Positions 46,638-61,447 of a DNA stretch of 64,000 nucleotides are shown here, piece after piece. Source of the stretch: Allium sativum. Its lineage: Eukaryota; Streptophyta; Magnoliopsida; Asparagales; Amaryllidaceae. Under the pieces are notes generated by a model, which worked only from the letters and a program-made list of their open reading frames with translations, had not been told where the DNA came from and did not search any database. Where the stretch lies: contig CM060922.1 of assembly GCA_030737875.1 (NCBI GenBank), positions 308,379,456 through 308,443,455 of the forward strand, read 5' to 3'. Numbering within the stretch: position 1 is the stretch's first letter; each line of letters opens with the position of its first letter. The translations under genes and the position numbers were made by a program.

Positions 46638-49600
46638 GCCTTTGAAACATCCTATTTATGGGTCCGGTTCAACCCAATAGTTATACCGACTTAAACCATT
46701 CTCAAAAGTGGATTGTCGGGGTACTTACAAATTAGCACTGAATAAAAGAACTTTTTTCTTTATATCATCATAATATTACATCAGGGTACAACAATATATC
46801 AGAGTACAACAAATATCAGAGTATACTGAAAATACATGCACAACGGAAATATAAAACTCTCAGTGGAAGACTCAAAAATAATCTAGAATATAGCTCTAGC
46901 CATAATCCAGAATCCTGTTCTAAAAATGAATCCAAGGCTAAATCTGCAAAACCAAAACTACTAGCTGCCCGTATGGAAAATTATAGGCATCCAGAGTTTA
47001 GGTGGAAAACTGTAAACTTCATGTCAGACATGGGACTGGTGTGAGAAATTAAAAATAGTTACTTTCATTTGAAAGTAAGGTAAATCATAGGACCATGCCA
47101 TATAACAGAGAACGAGTTTTCCCCAAATAAATATTAGTGCATTAAAACTCGCAATGCACTTTAGAAAATGAAGCTACCATAAGACCTCGCACCACACACA
47201 CAAAGCAAACGCAGACTTGGGCAAGATTTCTCTAATGATAACCATAATATGCTTGATATGTGAAAATTCTCTTATATTATTATTAGTGCATAGTGTGAAA
47301 ATCACTTTCGCAAATAAATGTATCAATCTTAACCAGCACAGGTTCCATAATATTATACTCACCTTATACACGTTTTACGCACGATTTACAATAGAAAGCC
47401 GTATGGGTACGTAGCAGATGATCCGTTTTCAGAATCGTATACTGGCCCAAACCATTCTCAAAGTGGGTTTTTCCAATAAATGACCATGCTAAGGAACTTC
47501 TTTACCAAATGGGAATTCATTTCTCTGCCAACACAAGGTTGTCGTTGTTGTTCATAGCCGTATCGCACCAGTATGTCACTTCCCAGTCGTTACCATCCTT
47601 TTCTATAGGCACCCGAATTTCCAACAAAACAACATTGGTAAAATGCCTAGGCTCCATACCCTGGCACTACCTCATCAAGGCCACATAGCAAATACCTAGT
47701 CTTCATACCATAGTGTCCCTTCAAAAATCTAAAAGGAAATGGTCATCTCCTAAGGGGCGCACCCCCTATAACCTGGCTCCATCTTTTCATGTTTCCATCA
47801 TTTCTGGAATGTGGGGCTTTCCAAAGTCTCGTTACACAAAGCTATGCTTCAATAAGACATGCTTTAATTATCAATAGCTCATCACTTAACATGCCATATT
47901 GTCAATTCACAACATATAATCGATGTATATTAATATATAAACCTCTGAGTACGTAACTCTCAGAGGAGGGTGTTAAGCTAAGAGAATAAATTCTCAGCCA
48001 CCAACAGTTATAACATCAATGAAAACCAATTGGTTACATCATAAATTACAACGTCAGGCACACATCCATTAACAAGTTCATTCTTGGTCAGAACATAACT
48101 GAAGGCACCTTGTTCCTCGTCCAGTAAAGGAGAAAAGCCCTTGCAAATCCGAAATTCCTTCAAATACATCCGGACCACTGTCGCTTAACTGATATAAAAT
48201 CCATCTTCAAATGGAAGCTACCCATTTGAAACATTCAACAAACAGTCCTTTCGATGTGAAGGTTCCTGGTCTTTGTCATCATCTTCAATAGCATTCGATT
48301 TGCTTCAACTCGTTATTCTATTATGTAGAATGGTTTATGAATCCAAGCAACGTCCCCAGTCTTTTCGAATAATAAGTGCAAGTTTAAAATGTGTGGAGAA
48401 TATACGGGAATATAATAAGTTTTATTCTATTCTGGATTATTCTTTGATTTCAATTAAACCTTAACACAAAGGTTATTACCTAAATGAAAATCTCATCCAA
48501 CTCCACTTAATAGAAAACTGAGGAAGACCGCATTCCCACTTTATCGGTCTAGGGCAATTTCTACCTACGATAGAATGTGATAGCTCCTTACCCTTAATCC
48601 GTATCTACTTTCATTTTGGTAATATCTAATTACCTTCATTAATCCCTTTTTTCCTTTATTTCATTCAAATCTTTATTTAAAGATTATTTAAAACTCTAAC
48701 TTAGTTTTAAATCTTCAAAATCATTCCTTTCTTTAAATAGGTCAAGAACAATGTTGCAAAAGACATTGGTCACAACAAAACCAAATCATACTTTCATTTG
48801 TATTGGAACCTTCACAGAAATCATATCAACTTACCATCGATATAAATTCCTTATCCAACCAATACTATAAATGGAATAACGGCAAGGCCTTTTAAATTCC
48901 TTGAATATTACCTATCTTCATCTACAGATAATTATCTCAATTATCACTACATTGATTCCCATTAAATTCCAAATTTAATTTTTATTAATCATTCAAAAAT
49001 GATTACTTAAGTTGTAGATGAAAACAATTGAGTTTAAAACCTTTAAATAAGTCTTTCCAGAAAATGTTGTAATAGCATCACAAAAAGCGCTACGAATAGG
49101 CTTATATTAGATAGATTAGTCAAAATGACTTTTATATTACCCATAACTTCATTTTTATCAATTGAAATCAATTTTAAACCACTTATTATAATTTATCACT
49201 ATTTTAAAATTTTAAAATTGTTCATTTCATAAAAATCCAATTTTAGGTTGCTAATTACAAATTCTGGTTTTTTCTAGAAATTTGATTTTGGCTTATTTCA
49301 AAATTTATTCCTTTTGCATTTGAAAACTATTTCCATTTTGAAACCCAACGTTTTTCGTTTCAAGAAAATCCGATGGTCGGATCTCCTGGTGCGTCAAATT
49401 AAAGTTAATGGTCGAAATTCGCGAACTTCCACTGCACGACTAGTCCTATTCAGACCAAACTTCAATTTATAATTAAAATTAAGTCGAATTACTTTCAAAA
49501 TAGTTTATTAATTATATAAAACATATATAATTACTTTTGGAGTTATATTTCCAGATTATTTTTCTTTAAAATCAAATATTCCATTATTTAATCATTATAA

Positions 49601-50258
49601 TATTACTTCACTCATTAAATTAATATTATTTTCCAAAATTTGTAATTTGAAACCCAAATTTTTTGAAGTCCATTATAAAAATAAATAAGATAGTTTGGAA
49701 AATAAAATCTTATTAAAACATTTTCTGGATACCCAAACCAAACTTCGCTTTTTTTTTAAATTACTATTCATTTTGGATTCAAATTTAAAAACATGCCTCT
49801 ATTACTTGAAAACTTGTTCAAATAATTTTTTTTCTTTACGTAAACTGTTCGTAATTACTTAAAATATCTTTCCAAAATATTTCGGATTTAAAATTCAAAC
49901 TTTTATTTTTCACTTAATATTTTATTAATAAAATATTCAATTAAATTCCAAATTGGAATTAAAACTCGATTAATCCCCATATCTTCCACATATGTGTATA
50001 ATGCATCCATAATCACTATTAACATTTAAAATATGATTTATCATAATTAAATCATCTATACACACATACGTATATGCATATATACACATATATATATATA
50101 TATACACACACACATTGTGTATGTATATACACATATCATGGCATAAATCATATGGTATAAGCTTCAGAAATTTAACACTTATAATTTGTCAATCAACGGA
50201 TTAACCGCACTTATCCAATCATCAATCAATCATAAGCATTCAATAACATCATACCTAT

Positions 50259-50770
50259 GTAGTTAAAGTATTTAGCGGCCGTATAGCGGTAGATGTGCAA
50301 AAAGTTGTAGCAGGGATAAAGCAGGGGAATAGCAGTGATATAGCGAAGGTGAAAAAATGTTAATTAGATGTAAAACTATACAATTAAAATTAATTAATTA
50401 TCATTCTCGCAACATTTGTGTAGAAGAAATGAATATTAACTAATATTGTAACAAAATAAAAGAATATCATGGTTATGCACACTAGACTCGATGATTACTA
50501 CAAATTACTATCTTATATAAGGCACTTATGACCTAAAATTAGCTCTTTACATTAACTTTTTTGATTTATTTTAAAAGAGAAATGGTCAAATCATCCTTTG
50601 TATATTAATATTGCTAAAGTGGATGCTAAACAGTTTTGATTTAGCGGATGAAGCGGAAAATAACGGGGGTTTAAGCGGAGCTACCATTCATCCCCGCTAA
50701 ATTGAAATATCGTAGCGGCTGGAGAGCGCTACGGCTGTAGTTGGGATTTAGCGGGGTTTTAACTTGTAGC
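50259..50770. mobile_element. hAT-like MITE rich in TAGCGG motifs (copy 2)
   Basis: Duplicate of 2,166-2,680 with a few substitutions and a 2-bp deletion. Borders are equally approximate. Confidence 0.45.
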
Positions 50771-53700
50771 ATAATACAACATCCAATAACAAAATAGGGT
50801 GTAATTTACACAAGGGTTTATACCATATTCACATGTAGGTGACATTTTTAACACTTTTAACTAAATGTCCATGCTTTAAACACACAAAGGAGATGTTTTT
50901 AGCCTTTTACACTAAGTACTCATGTTTTAAACAAGTAAAGGTGACTTCTTTAACCTTATCAACCAAGTGTTCGCTAATTTAACACTTGTTTACACCCAAA
51001 CCAACTAAGTATCAAACCCATTCATCACATCAGCCCAAACACATACTCTAAACAAAATATACACTATATTAATCCTTAAATGTGTGATTTTTCTCACAAA
51101 CTCAAATTAAAATCATATTTTTAGCACTTAAACGTTTTTAACCTCTACGTTACTACGCCATTTGCTTGCTATTAACCATTAACCACGTTAAACATGCTAA
51201 TTACACCATTGAACATTCATTAGTCAACCACAAACATCATTAGCAAGTTATTAACATCATTAGAAACATTAAGTAACTAATTTAAGTTAACTATTCAAAG
51301 GTGAGTGTAGAGTATTCACCATCGCTATCCACTCCACCAATCTTTTGTGTAGGACCCTCTAACGTCACTATGACCTTGCTAACACCCAAGAAACCACTAC
51401 TATGCTTGAATCTCCTTCCGAACTAAGCCACGAATAGCATACATATTTACATATATTTTTAACTAGTTTAAATAGAGGAAAGGTGAGATTTTTAGGGTTT
51501 TTGGGGGGAAAGCTAAGATTTTTTAGGTCCTTAGAGGGCTCGGCTACATGGGTGAGGCCCACGGCCATGGCTATAAAGGATGAGGGGTGAGGTGCAAGGT
51601 GGTGTGGGGCCTAGGGGAGGTGTGGTGGTAATAGGAGGAGTGTAGGAGCTTAGGGTAGTGGAATAATGGAAGAAATGAGCGATTTTTTAGGCTTTAAGAA
51701 AGATAAGAGGGGTGCTTGGCCACATAGGGCTCACGGTATAGTGGTGGTGATATATTAGCTAGGAGGTAGCCATCAAAGCTAACATGGAAGGAGGAAGAAG
51801 AAAACAAAAGAAAAATGAAAAAAAAGTGAAAACAGATGAGAAAGAGATGATCTCTCTCTTATCACATACCTAAGTACATAGAAAGTGGTGAAGCGGAAGA
51901 TTTTGACATGTGTTAAGATAAGGACATGAGTTGTCTAAGGATGGAAGGTTAAGGGTGCTTAAGTGTTAAAGCTTCCTTTATTAATTCTTTAATTCATTTA
52001 AGGCTTATCTAAGGAAGGCATCATTTCCCTTAAATTATTTTAAATACTATGAAACCATTAGTGTGTATTATTAGGTCCTTAAGGTTGTCATTTACCAATT
52101 TAAATAAATTTTAAATTTTTTCCAAATAACCATTTACAAATATAAATCTCTATACGATTTAAATCTCCGACTGAAAACCAGTGAAATGAATTAATGGTAT
52201 TTATCGATAAAATTTATAAACGAGTTCATTATCATATATATTTATTTTAAACCTTTTTAAGTCTATTTTATCAATAATTTCAAATTTTCAATATTGCCCA
52301 AAACTATTTAAATTCATCGAATTTCAATAAACGTTTCCTATGTGTTTTCAATTCATATGATCAAACCATAAGTCACTGCAACAAAAACACCATATTACAA
52401 CTTTAATTTTACAACGGTGGTAAAAGCACCGTTGTTATAAATGTTTTTTACAACTGTCAATTCCCTAAAGTTGTAATAAACGTATTTTTAACAACTTTTC
52501 ATTTTGTTAGTTGTAATAGATGCCTATTACGAACTTCATGTTTATAATATCTATTAATATTTAATAATAATTAATAATAAATAATAAACTTAGGAATCAA
52601 TAATATTTATTAATTATTATTAAATAATTAATATTTAATAAGTAGTAATTTATTTTTAATAGTTAATGTATGTTAATTGCTTATTAATCGATAATTAGCA
52701 ACATACGTTATAAGCTTTTAATAATTATTAATCGATTATATCTAAGTAGAAATAAGTAAAAGTTAAATAATAACTATTATTAATATGAAATAATCCTGAT
52801 TAATAATTAATTTAAAATATGAAATAATCCTAATTAATAATAAACAATTAATTAATAACTAGTTAGTAGCTAATAATAAATAATTAGTAATAAATAATAA
52901 GCCTAGATTTAAGCGTTTGTTGGTTGTTTAGTGTAATAAATTGTCCTTTTGTTATTAGAAAACCAATTTAAAAGAGCAAAAAAGAGGATGTGTCCTTCAA
53001 ATACATTGGAATTTTCGTTTCCCCTACCACACGCCCGCTTTGAACATTCTACGAAAATTTCATTTCCCTCCACTAGCAGGCGCGCTTTTAACTGAGCAAG
53101 TTTATACTTTTTCACCATCATTCTTTTTACTCATTCAGCAAAATATATTTTCCCCAATTCGAATTTTAATGGCCACCGAATCAGCTTCTTCCCAAACCTC
53201 CCCATTTAATCGCAATTCGTCCTCCCAATTTTTTTTTCCAATTCAAAATCCTCACAACCGTTCTTCCCTTTTCACCGCCAGCGACGTTTGCCATGGGGAT
53301 TAGGATTTCACCCTTTTCACCGTAGCCCCCTTTATTCCTCCTCTTTAGACTCCGATTCATCACCTTTTCTTATCACCATCTCCTTAGCTTTCTCCACTGT
53401 CAACTAGGAAGGAGTTCGTGTCTTATCACCATCTGCCCCTTTCATTCAGATCTAAGTCTCCATCATTTGTGCTTTCCGCTTCACCTCTGGTCATCGCTTC
53501 TCGACCCAAATCGCGGTGGCCTCAACTGTCACTAGACCTATACTCGGTGACCTCTTCAATAGTCTGCTTCGTGACTGCTTCAGCCTCCCTTTCTCTGGTC
53601 TACTAACTAGCTGCTGCGAAGGCAGTTTATCTTTCGCGTCTAGTACAGCTCTGTTCTACTCCAGCTTGGTGAGTTTTCCTGTTGTGTTTCATTTGTCTTG

Positions 53701-54494
53701 TCTTGCTATGTTGTAGTTGCGTAGTTGATTTTTATTGGTATTTGGTTCGATTTTGCATTGGCTATAGGCAGTTGGGTGACTTGTTTGAAGGGGTAGCTGT
53801 GGGGTTGTTGATCTGGTATGTTGTGTTGTTGAGTTGATAGACTTAAAGATTGCATCTGTTCTCATTTACCACTTACATGCACCACTTTATTCAACTGAAA
53901 GTATCAACCAAATCATAGGTTGTGTCCTTCTCTAATGTTTGTTATCTCCATGTGTTTGTTTGACATATGGTGTTGGATTAGTTCACATCCTAACTTTGTA
54001 TTCACTGCTTGGATCTCCTGAAATATTATGCATATGCAAAACCAGCCTCATACTATGATTTATTTTTGTGTTATGAATTTGTTGACATACTTTGATTATA
54101 TCGATGGGACGTTGGATTTTTGCATCAAAAATAATAAAATTAGTAACTACTGTCGGTCACAGTTATAATTTGTGAAAAATTTCAATGTTTGCTAACCTGA
54201 ATTCCATAGTTAATCTATGTACGTTTGTAAGCACACTGCTACTCTGATTTATATATGCTTTTTAATGTGCAAACTTCAAGATTGTCACAGGTTCAACCCA
54301 ATTTATTAGACTCATTACAGCGTACTTGCATACAACAAAAAGGGTTCATAACCCCATGTAGTAAGGTATATTCCAACTATTTTGGTGGCAGTTAGCTTAA
54401 TGAAGTTGTAATTATAACTAGTTTTTGTTTATTTGATTGTCTATGGGTATATATATTAAGCATATATCCGTAAATGTTAAAATTCAACTTGTAG

Positions 54495-54634
54495 TACTGG
54501 CACTTCATCATCAACGATTGCTAAGTTAAGTAAAACTAGTGGAGTGACCTCTTTAAAAGCCCAGGAAAGCGAAAAGAAGGAAACTCCTCAAGAACGTCTT
54601 AAGAGAATTATGAGCAAACAATTGAACAAGGAAA
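54495..54634 (+). pseudogene. Captured CLASRP-like exon A (copy 2)
   Basis: Duplicate of 6,407-6,546 with two or three substitutions. Splice sites and reading frame are unchanged. Confidence 0.7.
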
Positions 54635-54719
54635 GTATGATGTAAATTCATCTTTTAAGAGGTTGGATTAATAGCTAAAATTGTTACTTCATCTTGTATT
54701 TGCTTCATTTCGAAAACAG

Positions 54720-54848
54720 TTAAGAAAGATACAGCTGCTGAAATGGCCAAAAAGAGAGAACAGGAGTGGCAAAGGCAAGAAAAGCTCGCTGGACAAGGAG
54801 GTTAAGGCGTTATAGCCGCAGCCCCTGCACAAGTCACTCTCCACCAAG
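54720..54848 (+). pseudogene. Captured CLASRP-like exon B, frameshifted (copy 2)
   Basis: Duplicate of 6,632-6,760 with the same frameshift before the RS-like tail. The lesion therefore predates the duplication. The residues that differ from copy 1 show each copy drifting independently. Confidence 0.7.
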
Positions 54849-56408
54849 GTATTGTTGTACTCATGCATATTTTTTTTTGTTCTTATATTGTAATACCAAG
54901 GAACCGTGTTTTTCAAATATGTATATTTCATGGCACTGCAAATTCAGAGACCATTTCCCCTTTTTATTATACTGTAATGTTATTTAATTGATAAATAAAA
55001 AAAGATATCAATGTTAATTTTATAGTAGCAACAATTTACACTTCTGTTAATCAAACTTATGTATATTTTCTAATGATGTTGTTTGTTGCTTGACTTTTAG
55101 GTTGGCATTTATTCTAGAATTTTGATATTTAAACGTTTCTCAGGTTTTGTAGATTACAGAGACAATTCCGGATGTGAATAGAAGATATGGGGATAACATT
55201 CGGTGGAGGCTAATTACATTTTAGAAGCAAATGGGATTTGTAGATTTCATAGGCAAATAAGCTTTGTAATCGGGTTCAAGGCTTTCAGAGGCAAATGAGG
55301 AGGACAATTGTAATTTTATACATTTTTATGTGGTACATGATGTAATTTGTATTTTGGATATAAAGTTGTGATTTTTGTCAATGAATGGGTCATAATGCCT
55401 TTAAATTTACATCTATTTCTTATGTTATTTATCTATTTATTGTTACACATATAAAATACATATAGATTCTTATGGAGTATTGCAACATTTAGTGTATTGT
55501 TCATTTTAGTTGCAAAAGGTCTTTTTTTTTTAAATCACTACACCAAAACAGGTGATTCCCAACGAGTATAACCGTCGCAAATAATTTCAGCAACGCTTAT
55601 TAGTGTTGTTATGGGGGGTGGCAATTTAGTACCAACGCTTATAAGCGTTAGTAGATTTTCTGTCCCAACGCTTATAAGTGTTGGTAGATTTTCTCTCCCA
55701 ACGCTTATAAGCGTTGGTATATTTTCAGTCGCAACGCTTATAAGCGTTGGTTGATTTTCTTTAGCAACGCTTATAAGCGTTGGTAGATTTTCTTTACCAA
55801 CGCTTATACATGTTGCAATATATATTAAGAATAATAGAAATATGTATTAGCAACTTGCATATTCTAACATTGATAGTCAATTAATAACCAACATGATGAT
55901 AATATAGGCGATATTTAATATGAATCAAAAACCAATATTAAACTCAATGCATACTAATAGATAACATTCATAATCACATAACGACATAGAATATCAGTTA
56001 ACAATAAACAAGCACAATACATAATTAAGATGTCAAATTCAATACATAATTAGTTTGCTAAATTCAATACATACATAAGATTCTACAAATACCGAATACG
56101 AAACTCTGGCCATATAACGAAGCCTCCATCTGAAAATTCACATAACTTGTACATTCCAATATAAATTTGTCTTCATGTCGGAACCAAAAACTTCTGCAAT
56201 TGGATCATTATCAAGATCATCCACTGCGCCATTAGAACTACCATTCAATTTTCTCTTTTCTTCCGCTGCCTCTATAAGTGCCTGCATTCATTGAATATCA
56301 CATTAAATTGAAAATTTCAGTTTCTTGTTAAAAACAGAAAAATAGGAGTTTACGTCTCGCACAAAATAATATAAACTTGCAGGCTCGGAGTGATCAATAA
56401 TACCGAAC

Positions 56409-56709
56409 GGCTCAGTTTTGCTGAGCCACAATCTCAGAAAAACTGAGCCTTACGGCTCAGAAAAAATGAGCCATAAGGCTCAATTTTGCTGAGCCTTATG
56501 ACTCAGAAAAACTGAGCCATAGGCTCAGTTTTAATGAGCCATAAGGCTCAGTTTTAATGAGCCTTATGACTCAGAAAAACTAAGCCATAGGCTCAGTTTT
56601 AATGAGCCATAAGGCTCAGCAAAAATGAGCCATAAGGCTCGGTTTTGCTGAGCCTGTGGCTCAGCAAAGCTGAGCCTTATGACTCAGAAAAACTGAGCCA
56701 TAGGATCAG
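56409..56709. repeat. Hairpin minisatellite of GGCTCAG/CTGAGCC units (copy 2)
   Basis: Duplicate of 8,301-8,578 with an additional 23-bp unit, so the array changed length after the duplication. One unit also carries CTAAGCC in place of CTGAGCC. Confidence 0.9.
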
Positions 56710-59700
56710 TTTCCTTATGTGTCGTTTATCATTTCTATTAAAACCATTTTAAGCTAAACCATCCATTAAAATATACTTTTATCATCTATAGGAACACAAT
56801 ATATATAAACACCTTCAGTTAATCATAATTGCATTCAGTAATTTGATATTACAGTCAAACTAGCAAACATATGTTACCATTTCAATTGAACGAAGACCAG
56901 AATCGTTTTGTAATACGAAAGTAGGCAACGTAATGAACAAGATCCAACTCCTTCCATTTGCATTTTACCGGCACAAATTTATAATGAATTCAAATTCGTA
57001 AACCCGTCAACTCATTTCGCCATTCTGACGGTAACACTACTTTACACTATAATCAAATGTCAGTATACGATGACACTAGGAGTTAAACATTTTATATCAA
57101 AGATTTGTGGAGAAAGAAGCTACGTATATGTATACCTACAAAACCATTGTATGATTTTGTTAATTTATGTGTTTCAATGTTTTTACCTTTTAAACTAAAA
57201 CTGCATACTTATTGTGTATGACTGTGATATGCTCATAGCTAGATTTCTAGCCTGACTTGAGCTTTGATGTGCGTATGACAATGCCTCGTGTATGACTTAA
57301 AGATTGGATCCTAACACCTTATTTACTCATTTCAAGAACTCATGTACATTACTCTACGTTAAAACGTGATGCTTACTATTTGTAATTGATTCAGGTATCC
57401 TAATATATCTGTGTTGACCCAAAGTAATGTATACGAGAGATCGCTTCTTCCATGCCCTATAATCTGAGCTACCAGACGGCATACTACCTCTAATTGTTTG
57501 ATCAGCGAAGACGAGGGTTTACATTACACTATGAGTGGAAACTATATGTGATGATACACGTTTTCTTTAGAGTACGATATATGTTCGCTTCAACAATCTT
57601 TAAAATGGTAGCAGTAGTTTTATGTTATGTTTTTTTATGTAGCTTTCTGAGCGTGCCATGTCTTGTTACTCCCTTGTTTATTTATGTTATAGCCGCTGTT
57701 CATTTGTTGTTGATCTTTGGGATGTAATCACGTCCATGAGAACTGTTGCATGGTAAATGATTTTATATAAATGAACAACCTTTAATATTATGTCCAAACT
57801 CAATAGTTTTTCTTCATCAGACTTTAAGAGTATCATTGACTGAGGCTACTAAACTTTATTGTCTAATTAATTTGTCATCAGCTGCTCCCTTGCATTTTTA
57901 TTACCAATTACATTCGCAGCAAAGTACAAACTAGAGTGTTTTAACATTAAAATGGAAAGAAAAATGGGTAATCAGCAAAAAGAGATCATTATAAACAACA
58001 CCATAGACCAAATTCTACTGATCTACAGTGCTGCCCAACTAAAGTATAAACCAAATATTCAATTATCTGAATAAAATTATATTTTAATACAATTTAGGCA
58101 CTGGAATGAATACTGAATCATTCTTTGTAGCCAATATTTTGGTATTAGACAACTTGTTTTTATTCAGTCAGAGAAGATGCTAAAACGTGCACCGAAATAA
58201 TACGGTCACTGATAAATTGTCATATGAAAAAAAAAATCAAACAAAAAGAGAACAGAAAATGTACCGTAATTCATCATAGAAATGATAAAACAACCCCATT
58301 TTTTTCTTTTTCATTAAAATCTCGAAATTCTCTATTTGTTTCCATCTATTTATTTTTTTTAGTTTCGAATAAGGTATTATGGGTACAACTCACATGGGAA
58401 AACATGCTCAAAACAGAGCACCAAGATCTAAATTTACAAAGTGAACATAGTATTGAGTTTTCAAAACAAGGGCCACATGTTTGGGATTTATGCTGTATAA
58501 CATATTTGCAAGTGAAGGAAGTCAACTACAATTAGGACAAAAATGAATTATTAAACAAATAGGAAGACAACAACAACCTGTATAGATGCTCCGGATAGCA
58601 AAAATTATGAGCATTCTACACAAGGCATAACTGCTCAAGAAACAATAAAGGATTAAGTGGGAGTTGTACTCTTCTAGTTCACCAATCGAAATTTCCCACT
58701 GTCTAAAAAAATAAGATCATGAATGCTAGAGTTGATAAGAAAAACAGCAAGTCAAATAAATAAGTAAAATGAAAGGCCCCTTGTGTAGTTGCTTGCCTCA
58801 TTTCAAAGCATAAAGGGCGTACAAGCAACATGCACTACCTCTAAAACATGCATGGCATGTATATACTCAAAGGACATGGGTTGCGCATCCAACTAAGAAT
58901 TGTCTGAAACCATTGCATTTAAATCAAGAACAAAAATTTATGCAAAACAAAAGATGGTATCCATAAGGTTGCCTTTTTAAAGAAGTCCATAACATGCTAC
59001 TTTAAATGTTCTTTCAGTTCATCAGTTTGAAACCGAAGGAAAGTAACATGAGTCAAGGCAACCAACATGCAATAATCAATCAAAGTCAATTAAACATGAA
59101 AAAAGTATAATAGCAAACAACTCCAACAACCATATTTAATGCAATGGCCAAGAAACACAAAACAGTAAAAAAAATACTACCCAAGCATCAAGATCTTGCC
59201 TAAAATGAAGTAGTAAAGTAGCCCTCATACCTGACTGATTCCAAAGATTTCCGGCAAACAAGGACTAGACTGAATTCAATGCACAAAGGAAAATTGACAA
59301 GCAGCCATAAACTCCGGTGACATCGAAACAGCGATTGCGGCGCAGCAGCACCCCAAACGAGACTAGAAAGATATCACCGAAAAAGGGGAGTCATTTCCAG
59401 CGCTAACTTGAAGCCGACGCAGTGGGGGCACCTCATGGCTACGTCGATGTCTGATTGAACTCAAGATGAGCTGTGCAATTACAAAGTTGTGCCAGTGGAT
59501 TTGGGTAGCACGAGATAAGGAGGCGGTCGACTGAGGGATATCGGCTCCGGTTAGCGGCGGAAGCTCTGGTTGGGATCGGCGGAAACTGTGTCAACCATGT
59601 AAAATATGAACAACCATACTACCTAACATCAAAAAACACTATTAAGAGATCGGCAAACCAATAAATGAGAGAACGAGGTCATTGACAAAATAACAGTCCT

Positions 59701-60008
59701 TTATTCGGAAGCCGAACTGTTCTGGCAGAACTTTGGTGAACTACCAAAACAAGTTTCCTTCGTGAATCCGAACAAAGACATTTTCGTCTATTTGAATTTT
59801 GTTGTGTGTTATGTTATGTTTGAATTTGATGACTACAGTCAAACTAGCCAACATAGGGAATTATACTTCATGTAGGAAATTACATTTCAATCATATATAT
59901 CAATAATAATTATAACAGCATACTAAACCTGGTAAGATGATGAGTTAATTCTCAGAATGCAGACCCTACACAGTCAAGATAATAAAAGATAAGTAGAAAA
60001 TTGTTTAC

Positions 60009-60142
60009 CGAGGGAACGTTTGTCTCTATCATTAAAGTAAACAGCACAATGGATGCACCTTTCTTGCTTGTACAACCCACCACCGGCAGTATTTTCCCTC
60101 TGACTGTTCCATTTCCCAAGCCAGGTATATGTTGCTTCTTAT
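60009..60142 (-). pseudogene. Captured internal exon, unrecognised (copy 2)
   Basis: Duplicate of 11,880-12,013 with two amino-acid changes and both splice sites kept. Confidence 0.4.
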
Positions 60143-61447
60143 CTACATACCAAGACAAATTAGTTACAACTTCACAATAAATCATTGATCTATCTAGCAA
60201 ATACCTGAAACCATTCAAATGACAACGGCAAGTAAAGTGAACCGAAGCTGTTAAGGGAATAGGGTTTCAAACGATGAAATCAAATACCTGAAATCGAAAT
60301 GAACCGAAGCTGTTAGGGAATAGGGTTTCAAACAATGTCCAAAAACGATGAAATCAGATTCGAACGATGTTATTCTAACCTGAAATCGATGAAATCAGAT
60401 ACCTGAAATCGAAATTCATACGATGTGCCCTGAAGCCAAATCGATTCTCCTCCAAAATCCGATTCTTTGACGTCGGAACTGATCTGAACGCCTTAAGCTT
60501 CGCGATTCTTTGATGCCGAAACGAATTTGAACGGACTTTGGGATCTGGTTTTTTTTTTTGGGGGGGGGGGGGATCGTTGGATTTGGATTTTCTAATTTTG
60601 CTGCCGAACTATGACAAAGCGTTGGGCAAAACAAATGAGAAATGGAAATAGGGTTATGGACATGAGTTTACCTTTTTACCCTCTGAAAGTAGCCTTAACA
60701 ACACAAATAAGCGTTTCCAATAAAAAAATTATAATTATGTATTTTTGGCAACACTTTTTAAATATAGCAACGCATATTATTGTTATTACCCTACAACACA
60801 AATAAGTGTTGGCAATTGTGGAAAAAAAAGGTTACCAAATGACCATTATGGTGTAGTGAATGCAACTATCAATCACAACGGTGCATAACAGTTGTAGTAG
60901 ATATTATTACAACGGTGTATAACTGTTGTAATAAAGTTTATTACAACGGTGGAGAAAAGTTGTAAAATATACATATTACAACGGTGTTGCAACAGTGCAA
61001 AAAAGTTGTAAAAGATTTTATTCTATTACAACTTCTTAATATACGATGGTTAGCCCACCGTTGTAAAATGTATATTACAACGGTGTCCCACCGTTGTAAT
61101 AGGGTCATTTTGTTGTAGTGAGTCGAATCAATACCAAATTTTAAATCCTACTATATTTCACTAATACAGATCCAATGAAACTGTTTTCGTCGAATTATGC
61201 AACTGTTTCAAAAATGGTCTATTTTTAGGCTATTAAATAATATAAAAATATCGAATTTCAATATGTTTACTTTTTAAGTCAATGTCAAAAGTTCACTAAC
61301 CTTATTTTATCTTCAGTAAAAATATAAAAAAATAGAACTTATTTTTAATTGTTTTAAGGTCCAGATTCAATATTTGACCATTTAAGTTCCACTAAAAATC
61401 AATTAAAAATTCATATTTTAAATTGACTAATAATACGGGTCATTACA

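Larger units (their letters stand above)
55535..60858 (-). mobile_element. Inner CACTA DNA transposon (copy 2)
   Basis: Duplicate of 7,427-12,726, with target-site duplication AAT at 55,532-55,534 and 60,859-60,861. It carries one more 23-bp piece in the hairpin minisatellite than copy 1. Confidence 0.9.
52374..61120. mobile_element. Outer CACTA DNA transposon (copy 2)
   Basis: Duplicate of 4,286-12,988. The target-site duplication AGT is at 52,371-52,373 and 61,121-61,123. It is 8,747 bp against 8,703 bp in copy 1, mainly from the 20-bp and 23-bp differences. Confidence 0.9.

Noticed and set aside
57494..57727. 77-codon hydrophobic frame in copy 2
   Set aside because: A one-base T-run difference breaks it in copy 1 and no gene structure surrounds it. 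A chance frame is more likely than a membrane protein.
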